The notes under the pieces are model-generated. The model was not told where the DNA came from and ran no database searches. It was given only the letters and a program-made list of their open reading frames with translations. DNA of 64,000 nt from Parvicella sp964387945 (GTDB taxonomy: Bacteria; Bacteroidota; Bacteroidia; Flavobacteriales_D; Parvicellaceae). The position numbers and the translations under genes were made by a program. Positions within the stretch are counted from its first letter, which is position 1, and the number at the start of each line of letters is the position of its first letter. The stretch covers positions 416,241 through 480,240 of the forward strand of contig CAYLYX010000002.1 in assembly GCA_964387945.1 (NCBI GenBank), given 5' to 3'. This document shows positions 1-8,787 of the stretch, piece after piece.

Positions 1-1
1 C

Positions 2-820
2 ATCGCAAAAAGTGATAAAGAAGAGCCAGTAGAGACCATCTTGGAGTTCGTTTCGGAATTAGGTTGGAATACTGGAGTGATAGCCACTTCGTCTATTACT
101 CACGCCACTCCAGCTTCTTTCTATGCGCACGTAGATCAACGATCTGAGCAACCAGAAATAGCCAGACAACTTTGCTACAGTGAGGTCGACTTTTTTGCTG
201 GAGGTGGACTTACCTTTTTTTCCAACCGACTAGATCAAGTCAACCTATTGGACACACTAGCTTCGCAAGACTTTGCAATCGATACAATGTTGCCAGAACG
301 CATTGAGGATGTTAATAAGAAGTATGGTTTTATCTTAGCAGCACAGGGTTTGCAAGCCAAGCATGAAGGGAGAGGAGATGAGCTGATGAAGGCTACGAAA
401 TTAGCCCTTGACTATTTTGATCGAAAACAGGAACCCTACTTTTTGATGATTGAAAGTTCTCAAATCGATTGGGGTGGGCATGCAAATGTTGGAGACTACG
501 TTATTGAAGAGGTTTTAGAGTTTGAGCAGGTCATTGGTGCGGTGCTTGATTATGCTGAAGCCGATGGCAATACGCTCGTTATTGTTACCGCAGATCATGA
601 AACAGGAGGTTTTACGCTTGCAGGAAAAGATTACACCGGTCCCATGGAAAAAACAAGACAAGACTACAGTAAAATTTCACCAAAGTTCTCCACTGCTGGA
701 CACAGTTGCGCACTGATTCCTGTGTTTGCATACGGTCCTGGTTCAGAGTTAATTCAAGGTGTTATTGAGAATACATTTGTTTTTGACGTGATGCTGCAGC
801 AGGCAAAATCTGCGCGCTAA
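2..820 (+). CDS. Alkaline phosphatase, PhoA family (5' partial)
   Basis: The C-terminal 272 residues of an alkaline phosphatase, which hydrolyses phosphomonoesters in the periplasm or outside the cell. The frame is open to the left edge, so the start codon, signal peptide and nucleophilic serine lie outside the window; the TTG at 41 is only an internal codon. Visible family motifs are THATPA, ESSQIDWGGHAN, TADHETGG and a final GHS followed by PVFAYGP. These carry the metal-binding Asp and His residues of the two-zinc, one-magnesium site. The phosphate-monoesterase call is firm from these motifs; substrate preference cannot be seen. It is followed by a 92-base gap holding a promoter for the next gene, so it is probably the last gene of its unit. 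Confidence 0.93.
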   Translation: MAKSDKEEPVETILEFVSELGWNTGVIATSSITHATPASFYAHVDQRSEQPEIARQLCYSEVDFFAGGGLTFFSNRLDQVNLLDTLASQDFAIDTMLPERIEDVNKKYGFILAAQGLQAKHEGRGDELMKATKLALDYFDRKQEPYFLMIESSQIDWGGHANVGDYVIEEVLEFEQVIGAVLDYAEADGNTLVIVTADHETGGFTLAGKDYTGPMEKTRQDYSKISPKFSTAGHSCALIPVFAYGPGSELIQGVIENTFVFDVMLQQAKSAR

Positions 821-860
821 AAATGCAACTTTTTTAATAGTATAATAAACTGCCGATTAA

Positions 861-890
861 TTGTTTCGCTGGTGGATTATGTTATTTTTG
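861..890 (+). promoter_or_regulatory. Bacteroidota-type sigma-A promoter for the gene at 913
   Basis: TTG at 861-863, a 19-base spacer, then TATTTTTG at 883-890, an exact match to the TAnnTTTG -7 element known in Bacteroidota. The expected transcription start is near 897, giving a leader of about 16 bases before the ATG at 913. Confidence 0.7.
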
Positions 891-912
891 TCTAAAATAT
901 AAAGAGCCTCTC

Positions 913-2331
913 ATGAACAAGTACCTTATCTGTTGTTTAAGTTTTGTAAGTAGTGCGACTATTTTCTCTCAAAATATTGGGATTAATGGTACTGGTGCTA
1001 CACCAGACAATAGTGCCATGCTAGATGTGGTTTCTTCTGATAAAGGGATGCTTATTCCAAGAATGACAACGATTCAGCGAACAGGTATCGCATCACCAGC
1101 TACAGGTTTAGAAGTTTATGATACGTCTACAAATACGTTTTGGTACTTTAACGGCTCGGTTTGGGTAGAAGAAGAAATTGGTGATGCAGACTGGACAATT
1201 TCAGGAGTGGATATGTACTCTGCTGTTTCAGGTGACGTGGGGATAGGGATTGTAGCTCCTACTCAAAAGCTTGACGTTCAGGGAGGTAATGCTAGAATAA
1301 ACAATGCATTCATTGGTGACGTTGGGCACGGAGCAGGCTGGGCAGGGTTCACGAATTCAAGTACCGCAAACACTACTGATTATGGGTTTCTCCAAAATAC
1401 AGATGGTAGTTACACATTGATCAACAAGGCGAACACTGGAAGTGGGCACATTGGTTTCCGTCAGGGAAATGTGGATATGGCCGTAATTGATTACAATGGT
1501 AATATGGGAATCGGAACGACCACACCGGCAACAAATGCCAGATTGCAAGTTGTTGGAGGGTCGATTATGCCAGAAGCAGGTAATTCAACCGCAGATGGAA
1601 TCTACTTTCCTGACAACCCAGGAGGTGGTGCTGGAGATGAAGCTTACATCCGCTATTATGTAGAATCAGGTGAAAACACTAAATTGGTAATTGCCAATCA
1701 AAATGATGCTGATGATGATTTGGATCTTCAAACAGGTGGACAGAGTAGAATAAATATAGATGGTGACGGATCCGTTACCATAGACGAAGGCGTACTTTTT
1801 GATTGTAATGATTGCGGAGATGTAGCAACAATAGATGGAGCGTCTAACTGGGGCGATCTTGTTATTCAAGGAAGAGTGTTGAGTACAAACAGTAACCTTC
1901 ACCTATCCCCTCCAGGAGGATATAGGGTGATCATTAATTCCACCTACAGAGCTGCAGGTGGAGGAGGTGGAACTACTGGACTTGACATTCAGGATGGAGG
2001 GATCAGGTTTAGAAAGGATTACTACTATTTTCAACGATATGTTTACTGTAATTGTTATGGAGCTGGAGCAGCAACACACACGATTGGAGACTACGACTTT
2101 TGCAGTATTTCTCATGTTGGTTTTAAGAACAACCAGAGCAATACCGATGAAGATGATGATGTGCAATGTGCCGTATATCCAAACGGACATGGGGGTTCTG
2201 GTGAACAAACGAATTATAGTACTTCTTTCACTTATCAATATAAAGCAAAACCTACCTGGATAATGTACTTGGAGGCATATCAGGATACTAACGGAGCAAC
2301 TTGTGGAGCTATTTGTATCAACTTTGATTAG
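913..2331 (+). CDS. Exported surface protein with tail-fibre-like N-terminal repeats
   Basis: A 472-residue protein starting with a signal peptide (about residues 1-20, ending IFSQ). The next stretch has the pattern NIGINGTG, PDNSAMLDV, KGMLIPRMT, GLEVYDT and WYFNGSVW, which recurs in exported Bacteroidota proteins of unknown function that resemble phage-tail or adhesin repeats. The middle is glycine- and asparagine-rich with further GIGT-type turns. The last 100 residues are cysteine-rich (CNCYG, DFCSIS, QCAVYP, TCGAICINFD), which suggests disulfides in an extracellular domain. No recognised T9SS C-terminal sorting domain is visible. It has its own promoter and ends 4 bases before the thioredoxin-like gene, so the two are probably co-transcribed. 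Function unknown. Confidence 0.8.
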   Translation: MNKYLICCLSFVSSATIFSQNIGINGTGATPDNSAMLDVVSSDKGMLIPRMTTIQRTGIASPATGLEVYDTSTNTFWYFNGSVWVEEEIGDADWTISGVDMYSAVSGDVGIGIVAPTQKLDVQGGNARINNAFIGDVGHGAGWAGFTNSSTANTTDYGFLQNTDGSYTLINKANTGSGHIGFRQGNVDMAVIDYNGNMGIGTTTPATNARLQVVGGSIMPEAGNSTADGIYFPDNPGGGAGDEAYIRYYVESGENTKLVIANQNDADDDLDLQTGGQSRINIDGDGSVTIDEGVLFDCNDCGDVATIDGASNWGDLVIQGRVLSTNSNLHLSPPGGYRVIINSTYRAAGGGGGTTGLDIQDGGIRFRKDYYYFQRYVYCNCYGAGAATHTIGDYDFCSISHVGFKNNQSNTDEDDDVQCAVYPNGHGGSGEQTNYSTSFTYQYKAKPTWIMYLEAYQDTNGATCGAICINFD

Positions 2332-2335
2332 ATAG

Positions 2336-3736
2336 ATGCGGTTTTATTGGTCTATTTCTTTTCTTGTCTTACTATGCTTTACTTTCCGTGGACAAAAGTT
2401 AGAGCTTAATTTGAACGCAATTCCTCCGGAAGAGGAAGACTTTGAAGTGGAAGTTTTTAAGTTTTCAGACAGTCGTTTTTCCAAGGTTGCAACTATTCCA
2501 GTAGAAGTTCAGGACACTGTCGAACAGGTCATATTTGAACTGCCTCGAGACTCACGGGTACGACTTTATCAGATAAAAGTGACGAAAAGTTCCAATGCAG
2601 CTGAGTTCCTCTATGGAGGTGAAGAAGTCATCAAACTGTCTGGTGACTTGTATGATTTGCTCAACGGACAGATTGGAATTGAGGACTCAAAGGAAAACAC
2701 AGCATATGCCAACCTATTAAAAATACTTACCGAATATGATGAAATCACTTCTGCACTTCAGCAAGAGTCCTCCTCCTATTCGGTTTACGATCATGATTTC
2801 AATGAGAAGGTGAACAGTCACGCTGCTTTGGTAGAGGAAGTACATCATAAACTGAATCTAAACTTGGAGAAAATCCAGATTGGATTTCCGGAGACTTATA
2901 CCGCACAGGTTTTAGTTCCACTTTCTAAAATTCCGGTTCGATCCTATAAAAAGGAGTGGCAGTCTTATTATGATGGATACCTGTCTTTCTTACACGATTA
3001 CTTTTTTTATTTTTTGAATGCATCTGATGAAAGAATGTTGGATCATTATGCGTTTCAGGATAAACTATTTCAGTATTTAAATGATTACGTAGAAAAGGAG
3101 CAAGCAGCTACTGAAGAGGCCATCGATGCGTTAATGGAAGCTTTTTCTGCCAATACGGTAGTACAATCGTTTGTGTATAATCAGCTGATGAGAACATATG
3201 TTCAATTGGACAGTGAATATTTCGTCAACTACCTGATAGAAAATCACGGAGATGGCTGTGGACTGGACTTGAGTTTCGAAGAGTTAAAAAAAATGAACCA
3301 GATTACCGCCACTAGTGTGGGGTCAATCGCTCCGGATATCCTACTCTATGATTTAGAAAACAAAGCCAGATCACTGAAAAGCACGGTATCTAGGAATGAT
3401 TATACGGTTGTTTTGTTTTGGGTAGGGTGGTGTGAACATTGTAAAAAGAAGATGCCTGAGTTGATCCAACTGGCAACTGAATACAAGAAGGGAGTTGGCT
3501 TTTTTGCGGTGTCACTAGATGCTGATGAAAACGCCTGGAAAGAAGCTTCGGCAGCTTACAAATTCCCAAAAAACTGGGAAAACGTTTGTGAGAAAGTTGC
3601 CATTGAAAAGTCAACCTATGCTCCGCTATACAACGTGAGCACAACACCAGCCGTGTTTTTGTTGGATAAGGATGGAAAGATTGTTGGAAAAAAATTAGGG
3701 CTGGCGGAACTAGAAGCGTACTTGGAACAGCAATAA
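2336..3736 (+). CDS. TlpA-like thioredoxin-fold disulfide reductase, exported
   Basis: A 466-residue exported protein: signal peptide at about residues 1-19, a long N-terminal region (about 20-320) resembling the poorly conserved extensions found on Bacteroidota TlpA-like proteins, then a thioredoxin domain at about 325-466. The redox motif is WCEHC (Cys366 and Cys369), which differs from the common WCGPC. The cis-proline loop is visible as TTPAVFLLDKDG. The family reduces or exchanges disulfides in periplasmic proteins; the partner here is unknown, though the cysteine-rich upstream gene 4 bases away is an obvious candidate (inference). The stop codon abuts the stop of the convergent gene with no base between. 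Confidence 0.88.
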   Translation: MRFYWSISFLVLLCFTFRGQKLELNLNAIPPEEEDFEVEVFKFSDSRFSKVATIPVEVQDTVEQVIFELPRDSRVRLYQIKVTKSSNAAEFLYGGEEVIKLSGDLYDLLNGQIGIEDSKENTAYANLLKILTEYDEITSALQQESSSYSVYDHDFNEKVNSHAALVEEVHHKLNLNLEKIQIGFPETYTAQVLVPLSKIPVRSYKKEWQSYYDGYLSFLHDYFFYFLNASDERMLDHYAFQDKLFQYLNDYVEKEQAATEEAIDALMEAFSANTVVQSFVYNQLMRTYVQLDSEYFVNYLIENHGDGCGLDLSFEELKKMNQITATSVGSIAPDILLYDLENKARSLKSTVSRNDYTVVLFWVGWCEHCKKKMPELIQLATEYKKGVGFFAVSLDADENAWKEASAAYKFPKNWENVCEKVAIEKSTYAPLYNVSTTPAVFLLDKDGKIVGKKLGLAELEAYLEQQ

Positions 3737-5326
3737 CTAGCGTAGTATTTCCCAATTAATCTCCATGTCCCATCCTTTCTTAATTTGAATGGGTTCTGAA
3801 TAGTATTCCACACGCTCAGGCTGTTGATGCATGAAATAATCACCTGTATCCCAAACACCATTTCCATTTTCATCAAAGATGATTCGAAGCGAGTAGCTGC
3901 CTGGAGTCAGTTGATGGTACGTTCTTGAGAACTCATTCCCTACGGGATAATCAGTTGTATGGACTTTGCCATCTTTTAAGAGGTGAATAATATAATTTCC
4001 CTCCAGTGTTTTAACGTTTGTAAGTAATTGACCAAAGTCGTTGTCCTCCAGTGTTTCGAAGAAGGCACCAAGGGTATCATTCGAAATGGAACGATAAGAC
4101 GTGACCGACCCGGGAAACAATGTTACTCCATAATTTTCATCGCTTTTCCATTCGGCTTCAATAGAGATTTGGTTGACGGCTGTTTGCACCAGTTCAAAAG
4201 GCAGTAAACTATCTCCCCATTTCAGTTGAACCTTGGAGAAGTCTGTTTTAGAAATAGGCTGAGAAAAGACAAATTGGAGATTTTCTTCAGGCTTCAGTCC
4301 TCTAGAGACATTAGTTTTGAAAGTTAAGGAGGAATCCACATTGGATGGAACAGCTACCTTTCTCGAAGGTCCCGACTGAATCCCAATGGTATGTTTTTGT
4401 CCAAGTTTAAGTGAAGGCTCTAAATAGAAAAACAAGGTGTCTCGAGTTGGGTTGATGCGAGCCGAATTTGGCAATGAAAAGGTGCTTACTAGTGAATCCG
4501 AAGTTGGGTCAAAGTTTTTATCTAACGGTTGGTTGAAGGCAACCCATCCCTTTCCGTTTGTAGCAACGGATGCCTCTTCTATCTTTAACTCCTTTGGTTG
4601 GTCCGAAAAAACCACCAGCGTGTCGGCAAGGGTGTCGTTGGCAGCATCAAATCGCTTTTTGGTGAAACCGATCATTTCACTCTTAGTTTCCCATAAATAA
4701 TTTCCATTTTCTTCCATATAGGCGACCACTTTGTAGTTGCCAGAAGCGATGTTTTCAATTTTACAAGTCCCGCTACCGCCTGTAATTCCGAAGTAATTGG
4801 GTTTGGATTTCAACAGCACAGAGTCCTCATGATTGCGATAGAGCATCACATAGGCGCCTTGCACAGGAGACTTGGTAAAAGCATCGTAAACAACCCCAGT
4901 GTAAGATAGTGAATCGATGAAAGAGCCCGTTGAGAAAACATATTTATAGTTGACCATTTCGTTGCCTTCCGTAAGATCTACAATACTCTTTCCGAAGTTG
5001 ACGATATAAGTGGTGTTGTTTTCTAAAGGAGCATTGAAATCTATGATTACCTTTTTCCCTTTTACGTAAATATCGGGAGAAGTTTCGAGGAAAGGAGTAA
5101 TAAGAATTTGCTTGTCCTTATCCTTGAGTTTCACATATTCATTAAAAGGAATCACAATTCTTTCAGCACTGAAGTTGATAGATCCGTTTGCAGGAATTAC
5201 TTGTTTTGTGGAATCAATCTGCGGAGGAGTTTTGTCTCGCTCTCCGCCACTCAGAGGTGTTTGTTGTGCACACTGAGTAAGAACCACAGCAAGTGCAAGA
5301 AAAAGATATGGAAGCCACTTATTCAC
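3737..5326 (-). CDS. Lipoprotein with Ig-like domains
   Basis: A 529-residue lipoprotein with a lipobox ending LTQC (about Cys19). The N-terminal third (DKTPPQIDST, IPFNEYVKLKD, PLENNTTYIVNFG) matches the SbsA-like bacterial Ig domain (Big_5) found at the N terminus of many Bacteroidota lipoproteins. This is followed by a carboxypeptidase-regulatory-like beta-sandwich (GVVYDAFTKSPVQGAYVMLY) and two more beta-rich segments; the end reads ENGNGVWDTGDY. The start is GTG, and it shares its G with the TAG stop of the upstream methionine-sulfoxide reductase gene (TAGTG). That implies translational coupling and supports this start. Likely outer-membrane or periplasmic; exact role unknown. Confidence 0.82.
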   Translation of the reverse strand: MNKWLPYLFLALAVVLTQCAQQTPLSGGERDKTPPQIDSTKQVIPANGSINFSAERIVIPFNEYVKLKDKDKQILITPFLETSPDIYVKGKKVIIDFNAPLENNTTYIVNFGKSIVDLTEGNEMVNYKYVFSTGSFIDSLSYTGVVYDAFTKSPVQGAYVMLYRNHEDSVLLKSKPNYFGITGGSGTCKIENIASGNYKVVAYMEENGNYLWETKSEMIGFTKKRFDAANDTLADTLVVFSDQPKELKIEEASVATNGKGWVAFNQPLDKNFDPTSDSLVSTFSLPNSARINPTRDTLFFYLEPSLKLGQKHTIGIQSGPSRKVAVPSNVDSSLTFKTNVSRGLKPEENLQFVFSQPISKTDFSKVQLKWGDSLLPFELVQTAVNQISIEAEWKSDENYGVTLFPGSVTSYRSISNDTLGAFFETLEDNDFGQLLTNVKTLEGNYIIHLLKDGKVHTTDYPVGNEFSRTYHQLTPGSYSLRIIFDENGNGVWDTGDYFMHQQPERVEYYSEPIQIKKGWDMEINWEILR

Positions 5327-5811
5327 TACAGAATAGATTCAATAAGTTGAGCAATTCTTTCCAACCCCTTTACGTCTTCCGCATCAAAGTCATTCAATTG
5401 ATCGCTATCAATATCAAAAACACCGATGACCTCTCCTACATTGTTTCTAATTGGAACTACCACCTCGGATTTAGAAGAACTACTGCAAGCAATATGTCCC
5501 GGAAATTCATCTACATTAGGAACAACTAGGGTCTTATTTTGCTCCCAAGAAGTTCCACAAACCCCATTTCCTTTTTTGATACGCGTACAGGCAAGTGGTC
5601 CTTGAAAGGGTCCTAAAACGAGTTCGTTTTCTTTTACCAGGTATACACCTACCCAAAAATAGCCAAAACCGTACTTAAGACAAGCCATGATGTTTGATAA
5701 GTTGGCAATTGTGTCCGACTCATCTTCTACCAAAAACTTTAGCTGGGTCAGCGCCTGCTCAAATTGTTGAGCTTTCGATAAGTCCTTCTGAATGATAAAT
5801 GATTCTGCCAT
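5326..5811 (-). CDS. Free methionine-R-sulfoxide reductase (GAF domain)
   Basis: About 161 residues forming a single GAF domain of the fRMsr type, which reduces free methionine-(R)-sulfoxide in the cytoplasm. Family signatures are GPFQGPLACTRI, GNGVCG, VPNVDEFPGHIACSS and SEVVVPI. The three catalytic-region cysteines of the family are all present (in ACTR, GVCG and IACSS). The reading frame extends to a TTG at 5832, but a promoter -7 box covers that codon, so the ATG at 5811 (MAESF) is the better start. The 3' end overlaps the GTG start of the Ig-like lipoprotein by one base. A role in oxidative-damage repair is known for the family. Confidence 0.93.
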   Translation of the reverse strand: MAESFIIQKDLSKAQQFEQALTQLKFLVEDESDTIANLSNIMACLKYGFGYFWVGVYLVKENELVLGPFQGPLACTRIKKGNGVCGTSWEQNKTLVVPNVDEFPGHIACSSSSKSEVVVPIRNNVGEVIGVFDIDSDQLNDFDAEDVKGLERIAQLIESIL

Positions 5812-5829
5812 TTTAATAACTATTGGCAG

Positions 5830-5862
5830 CAAAGTTAACCTTTGTTCTCTATTGTCTCACAA
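5830..5862 (-). promoter_or_regulatory. Promoter for the methionine-sulfoxide reductase gene
   Basis: On the minus strand, TTG (bases 5862-5860), a 22-base spacer, then TAACTTTG (5837-5830), matching TAnnTTTG. The -33 element lies inside the 3' end of the response regulator gene. The -7 box overlaps the possible TTG start at 5832 and so argues for the ATG at 5811. The spacer is slightly longer than usual. Confidence 0.5.
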
Positions 5863-6544
5863 ACAACTTAAAGCCTTTGCCATGCACATTCACAATCTCC
5901 ACGTTTTCATCCTGCTTGAGATACTTTCTAAGTTTAGCAATGTATACATCCATGCTTCTGCCATTAAAGTAATTATCATCTCCCCAAACGGCTTTCAATG
6001 CGTTGTTTCTTTCTAAAACGCCATTCACATTTTTACAAAGTAATTTCAGGAGTTCATTTTCCTTGGTCGTAAGTTTCTGCTGCTCTTCTCCTAGTTTTAA
6101 TTGTCGCTCTTCAGCGTTGAACAAATATTTACCCACCTGAAATTGAGTGATGTCTTGATCCTCTGTTCCAGCTCTTCTTAGAATAGCTTGAATTCTTACC
6201 AACAATTCCTCCATAGAGAAGGGCTTCGTCATATAATCATCAGCCCCTACAGAAAAACCTTTCAGGGTATCTTCTTTCAGTGATTTCGCGGTGAGAAATA
6301 ACATGGGTACTTTTTTGTCGATTCCTCTTATTTCCTCAGCCAGTGTAAAACCATCTTTTACTGGCATCATGACATCCAGAATAAGAAAATCGAAGTCCTG
6401 CTTCACGAATAAGTCATAACCTTTTTGTCCGTCTGTTGCCAAGGTACAGTCGTAACCTTTAGCAATTAGATACTCACTAAGTAGCGTGCCCAGGTTAGGG
6501 TCATCTTCGACTAATAATATGTTGGTTTTCTTACTCATCTTCAT
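5849..6544 (-). CDS. OmpR-family response regulator (RprY-like)
   Basis: A 231-residue two-domain regulator. The receiver domain (about residues 8-125) has the acidic pair EDD, phospho-acceptor Asp57 in LILDVMMP, the conserved Thr85 and Lys107 (TKPF). The winged-helix DNA-binding domain is at about 135-231 (LTTKENELLKLLC, YIAKLRKYL, VHGKGFKL). Translation may start at the ATG at 6544 or the one at 6538; both overlap the 3' end of the sensor kinase gene, implying co-expression from the kinase promoter. The pair most resembles the RprX/RprY systems of Bacteroidota. The signal and targets cannot be inferred from sequence. Confidence 0.93.
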   Translation of the reverse strand: MKMSKKTNILLVEDDPNLGTLLSEYLIAKGYDCTLATDGQKGYDLFVKQDFDFLILDVMMPVKDGFTLAEEIRGIDKKVPMLFLTAKSLKEDTLKGFSVGADDYMTKPFSMEELLVRIQAILRRAGTEDQDITQFQVGKYLFNAEERQLKLGEEQQKLTTKENELLKLLCKNVNGVLERNNALKAVWGDDNYFNGRSMDVYIAKLRKYLKQDENVEIVNVHGKGFKLFVRQ

Positions 6545-7955
6545 TCGGTTTTATGGTTGGTAAAAATATAATAAATGTGCTTCCTTTTCCTAGCGCACTC
6601 TCTAACGAAATATCTCCGTCATGACTTTCGATAATCGACTTTACGTAGCTCAGTCCAAGACCAAAACCTTTTACATCATGGCGATCCCCAGTAGGAACTC
6701 GATAGAGCTTTTCAAACACTTTATTTTGGTGCTCCTTGGCAATCCCAATTCCATTGTCTTTGACTTTGATCAGCACGCCACCCACTAGTTTGGTAACTTC
6801 AATTTTGATTTGTGGAGCTCCAGCCGTGTACTTGATAGCATTATCCAAAAGATTAAAAAAGACATTCGAGATATGTACTTTGTCGGCAAAAATCTTGCTC
6901 TCAGGAGCTTGGTTATCAATGGTCAGACTTCCGTCTCTTTTTTGCACCTGAATGTTGATGTGCTGCACAGCACTTTCAATTACTTGATCCAACTGTACCG
7001 TTGACTTCTTTAGTTTAAGTTCTCCCCGTTCAATCACAGCACTTTGCAAGACACTTTCCACCAGCGTTCCCAAACGTTTGTTTTCATCAGAGATCATGTT
7101 TACAAAACGATGTCTAGAAGCTTCTGTTTTGCCGATGTCTTGATCGGAAAGTGCTTCGCAAGCTAAAGAAATGGTTGATATGGGCGTTTTCAATTCATGT
7201 GTCATGTTGTTGATGAAGTCGTTTTTGATGATCGACAGTTTCTTCTGCTTTACGATGGTCGAGATGGTGTAATAGAAAGCGAAAATGATGATAAGCAGGA
7301 ACAACGCAGAGAAGCCAAGCATCATCCACATGGACCGAATGACAATTCCACGTTCATCTGGAATGTTCATCAACAAAAAATAGCGCGAGCCTAACATATC
7401 AAGCGGAAAAAGTTCGACCTGATACTTACTTTTTAGTAATTTCTCAACCTTCGAAGTGTTCGCGTAGAGTAGTTCCCCGAAATCATTGAACACGCCAAAC
7501 TTGAATTTAGCTTTTATGCCGTTTGTTATCAATACTCTCTCAATGATAGAGTCTAAAACGGCTTGAGGCAAGCGTTCTTCCAGTGGAAGCGGTTGTCCAA
7601 AAGAGAAAAGTTCCTCCATCAACTCATTCATCATCTTATTCTTAGACTTAATGTTGGTGGATGCATTGGAATAATGAATCACTCCGCTCACGGAATCATA
7701 CACGATGGTTCCATTTACCTTTTGGTTGATTTTATTCAGTAATTGATAAGGATCCTTTTCTTGCATTACGTGCATGGCCTCATATCGATTCACCTCATCA
7801 ATGATATCAACTAAAGAAGCATCCACTTTGTTTTCCAATTCATTTCTCCCTTGTTCGATAGCCTCGTTAATCCAGTAAAACTGAATAAAAACAAGTCCCA
7901 GAAGAGCAATTCCGGAAATGATAGTGATGATAATGATGTAGCTTTTTTGAAACAA
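6531..7955 (-). CDS. Membrane sensor histidine kinase (RprX-like)
   Basis: A 474-residue kinase: transmembrane helix at about residues 7-29, a periplasmic sensor of about 180 residues, a second helix at about 210-232, then HisKA with phospho-acceptor His253 (HELKTPISTI) and HATPase_c with N box NLLDNAIKY, G1 DNGIGI and G2 GFGLGLSYVK. The reading frame opens only with TTG at 7955, directly after an in-frame TAG, so a TTG start is forced unless translation begins far inside. The response regulator partner is the overlapping downstream gene. A TATTTTTG -7 box lies on the minus strand at 7981-7974, 18 bases upstream of the start, without an obvious -33 TTG. Confidence 0.92.
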   Translation of the reverse strand: MFQKSYIIIITIISGIALLGLVFIQFYWINEAIEQGRNELENKVDASLVDIIDEVNRYEAMHVMQEKDPYQLLNKINQKVNGTIVYDSVSGVIHYSNASTNIKSKNKMMNELMEELFSFGQPLPLEERLPQAVLDSIIERVLITNGIKAKFKFGVFNDFGELLYANTSKVEKLLKSKYQVELFPLDMLGSRYFLLMNIPDERGIVIRSMWMMLGFSALFLLIIIFAFYYTISTIVKQKKLSIIKNDFINNMTHELKTPISTISLACEALSDQDIGKTEASRHRFVNMISDENKRLGTLVESVLQSAVIERGELKLKKSTVQLDQVIESAVQHINIQVQKRDGSLTIDNQAPESKIFADKVHISNVFFNLLDNAIKYTAGAPQIKIEVTKLVGGVLIKVKDNGIGIAKEHQNKVFEKLYRVPTGDRHDVKGFGLGLSYVKSIIESHDGDISLESALGKGSTFIIFLPTIKPNEDE

Positions 7956-8071
7956 ATTCTACTGTTTACTAGTCAAAAATAACGTAGATTAAGTACTGAA
8001 AAGTGTTTGTTAACAGTATTTAACGTGCAATTGCTTCTTTGTGACCCTGCAAAGATGACCTTTTTGGCGTA

Positions 8072-8102
8072 TTGTAAGGCAATGTAGTAGCAGTTATATT
8101 TG
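8072..8102 (+). promoter_or_regulatory. Bacteroidota-type promoter for the nitroreductase gene
   Basis: TTG at 8072-8074, a 20-base spacer, then TATATTTG at 8095-8102 followed by C, a full match to TAnnTTTG. The ATG at 8123 is 20 bases further on. The 167-base region 7956-8122 separates two divergent genes and holds no coding sequence. Confidence 0.7.
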
Positions 8103-8122
8103 CACTAACAACTAAACAGATA

Positions 8123-8713
8123 ATGAAGTATAATTTAAGTGAAATAACGGAGGTAATTCAGCACAGAAGAACCATTTTTCCAGAACAATACTCAGAGCGC
8201 AAAGTACATCGTGAGATTGTAGAGAAAATTTTGAATAACGCCATTTGGGCACCATCACATGGGATGACACAACCTTGGAGGTTCAGGGTGTATATGAATG
8301 AGCAACTGAAGGAGTTAAGTGAATTTCTTGGAGATACCTATCGAGCATCAGCCGGAGATAATTTTGATCCGGGTAAGTTAGAAAAAGTGAAGCGAAGACC
8401 TTTACTCAGCTCTGCGGTCATAGTGGTGAATATGGCTAGAGATAGTCGTGAAAAAATCCGGGAAATAGAGGAGGTAGAAGCAGTAGCATGTGCCATTCAG
8501 AATATGTGCCTCACAGCTACAGCTTATGGAATCGGAGGTTTTTGGTCAACCCCTGGGTTTATATATTCTGATGCCGTTAATAGTTTCTTTGAACTGGGTG
8601 AGAAGGATAAATGTATCGGTATTTTTTACCTGGGTTATCCCAAAGAAGAAATAGGTTGGCCAAAAGGTCAAAGAAAGCCGATTGAGTATGTTACCAAATG
8701 GTTGGATGAATAA
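8123..8713 (+). CDS. Nitroreductase-family flavoprotein
   Basis: A 196-residue member of the FMN-dependent nitroreductase family, which uses NAD(P)H to reduce nitro compounds, quinones or similar acceptors. Visible family features are the N-terminal RRTIFPEQYSERKV, the FMN-binding NAIWAPSHGMTQPWRF, and the C-terminal half with AVACAIQNMCLTATAYGIG and IGIFYLGYPKEE. The length is normal. It stands alone on a good promoter and is followed 75 bases later by an independent promoter and pdhB. The physiological substrate cannot be assigned. Confidence 0.9.
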   Translation: MKYNLSEITEVIQHRRTIFPEQYSERKVHREIVEKILNNAIWAPSHGMTQPWRFRVYMNEQLKELSEFLGDTYRASAGDNFDPGKLEKVKRRPLLSSAVIVVNMARDSREKIREIEEVEAVACAIQNMCLTATAYGIGGFWSTPGFIYSDAVNSFFELGEKDKCIGIFYLGYPKEEIGWPKGQRKPIEYVTKWLDE

Positions 8714-8737
8714 AGGTTAAAAAAAAGTTTAGAAAGG

Positions 8738-8766
8738 TTGATTATTCCTTGGTCTGATTATATTTG
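8738..8766 (+). promoter_or_regulatory. Bacteroidota-type promoter for pdhB
   Basis: TTG at 8738-8740, an 18-base spacer and TATATTTG at 8759-8766 (TAnnTTTG). The expected start of transcription is near 8773, 15 bases before the ATG at 8788. This rules out the upstream in-frame codon at 8764, which lies inside the -7 box. Confidence 0.7.
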
Positions 8767-8787
8767 TATCACACAAAACTTACACAC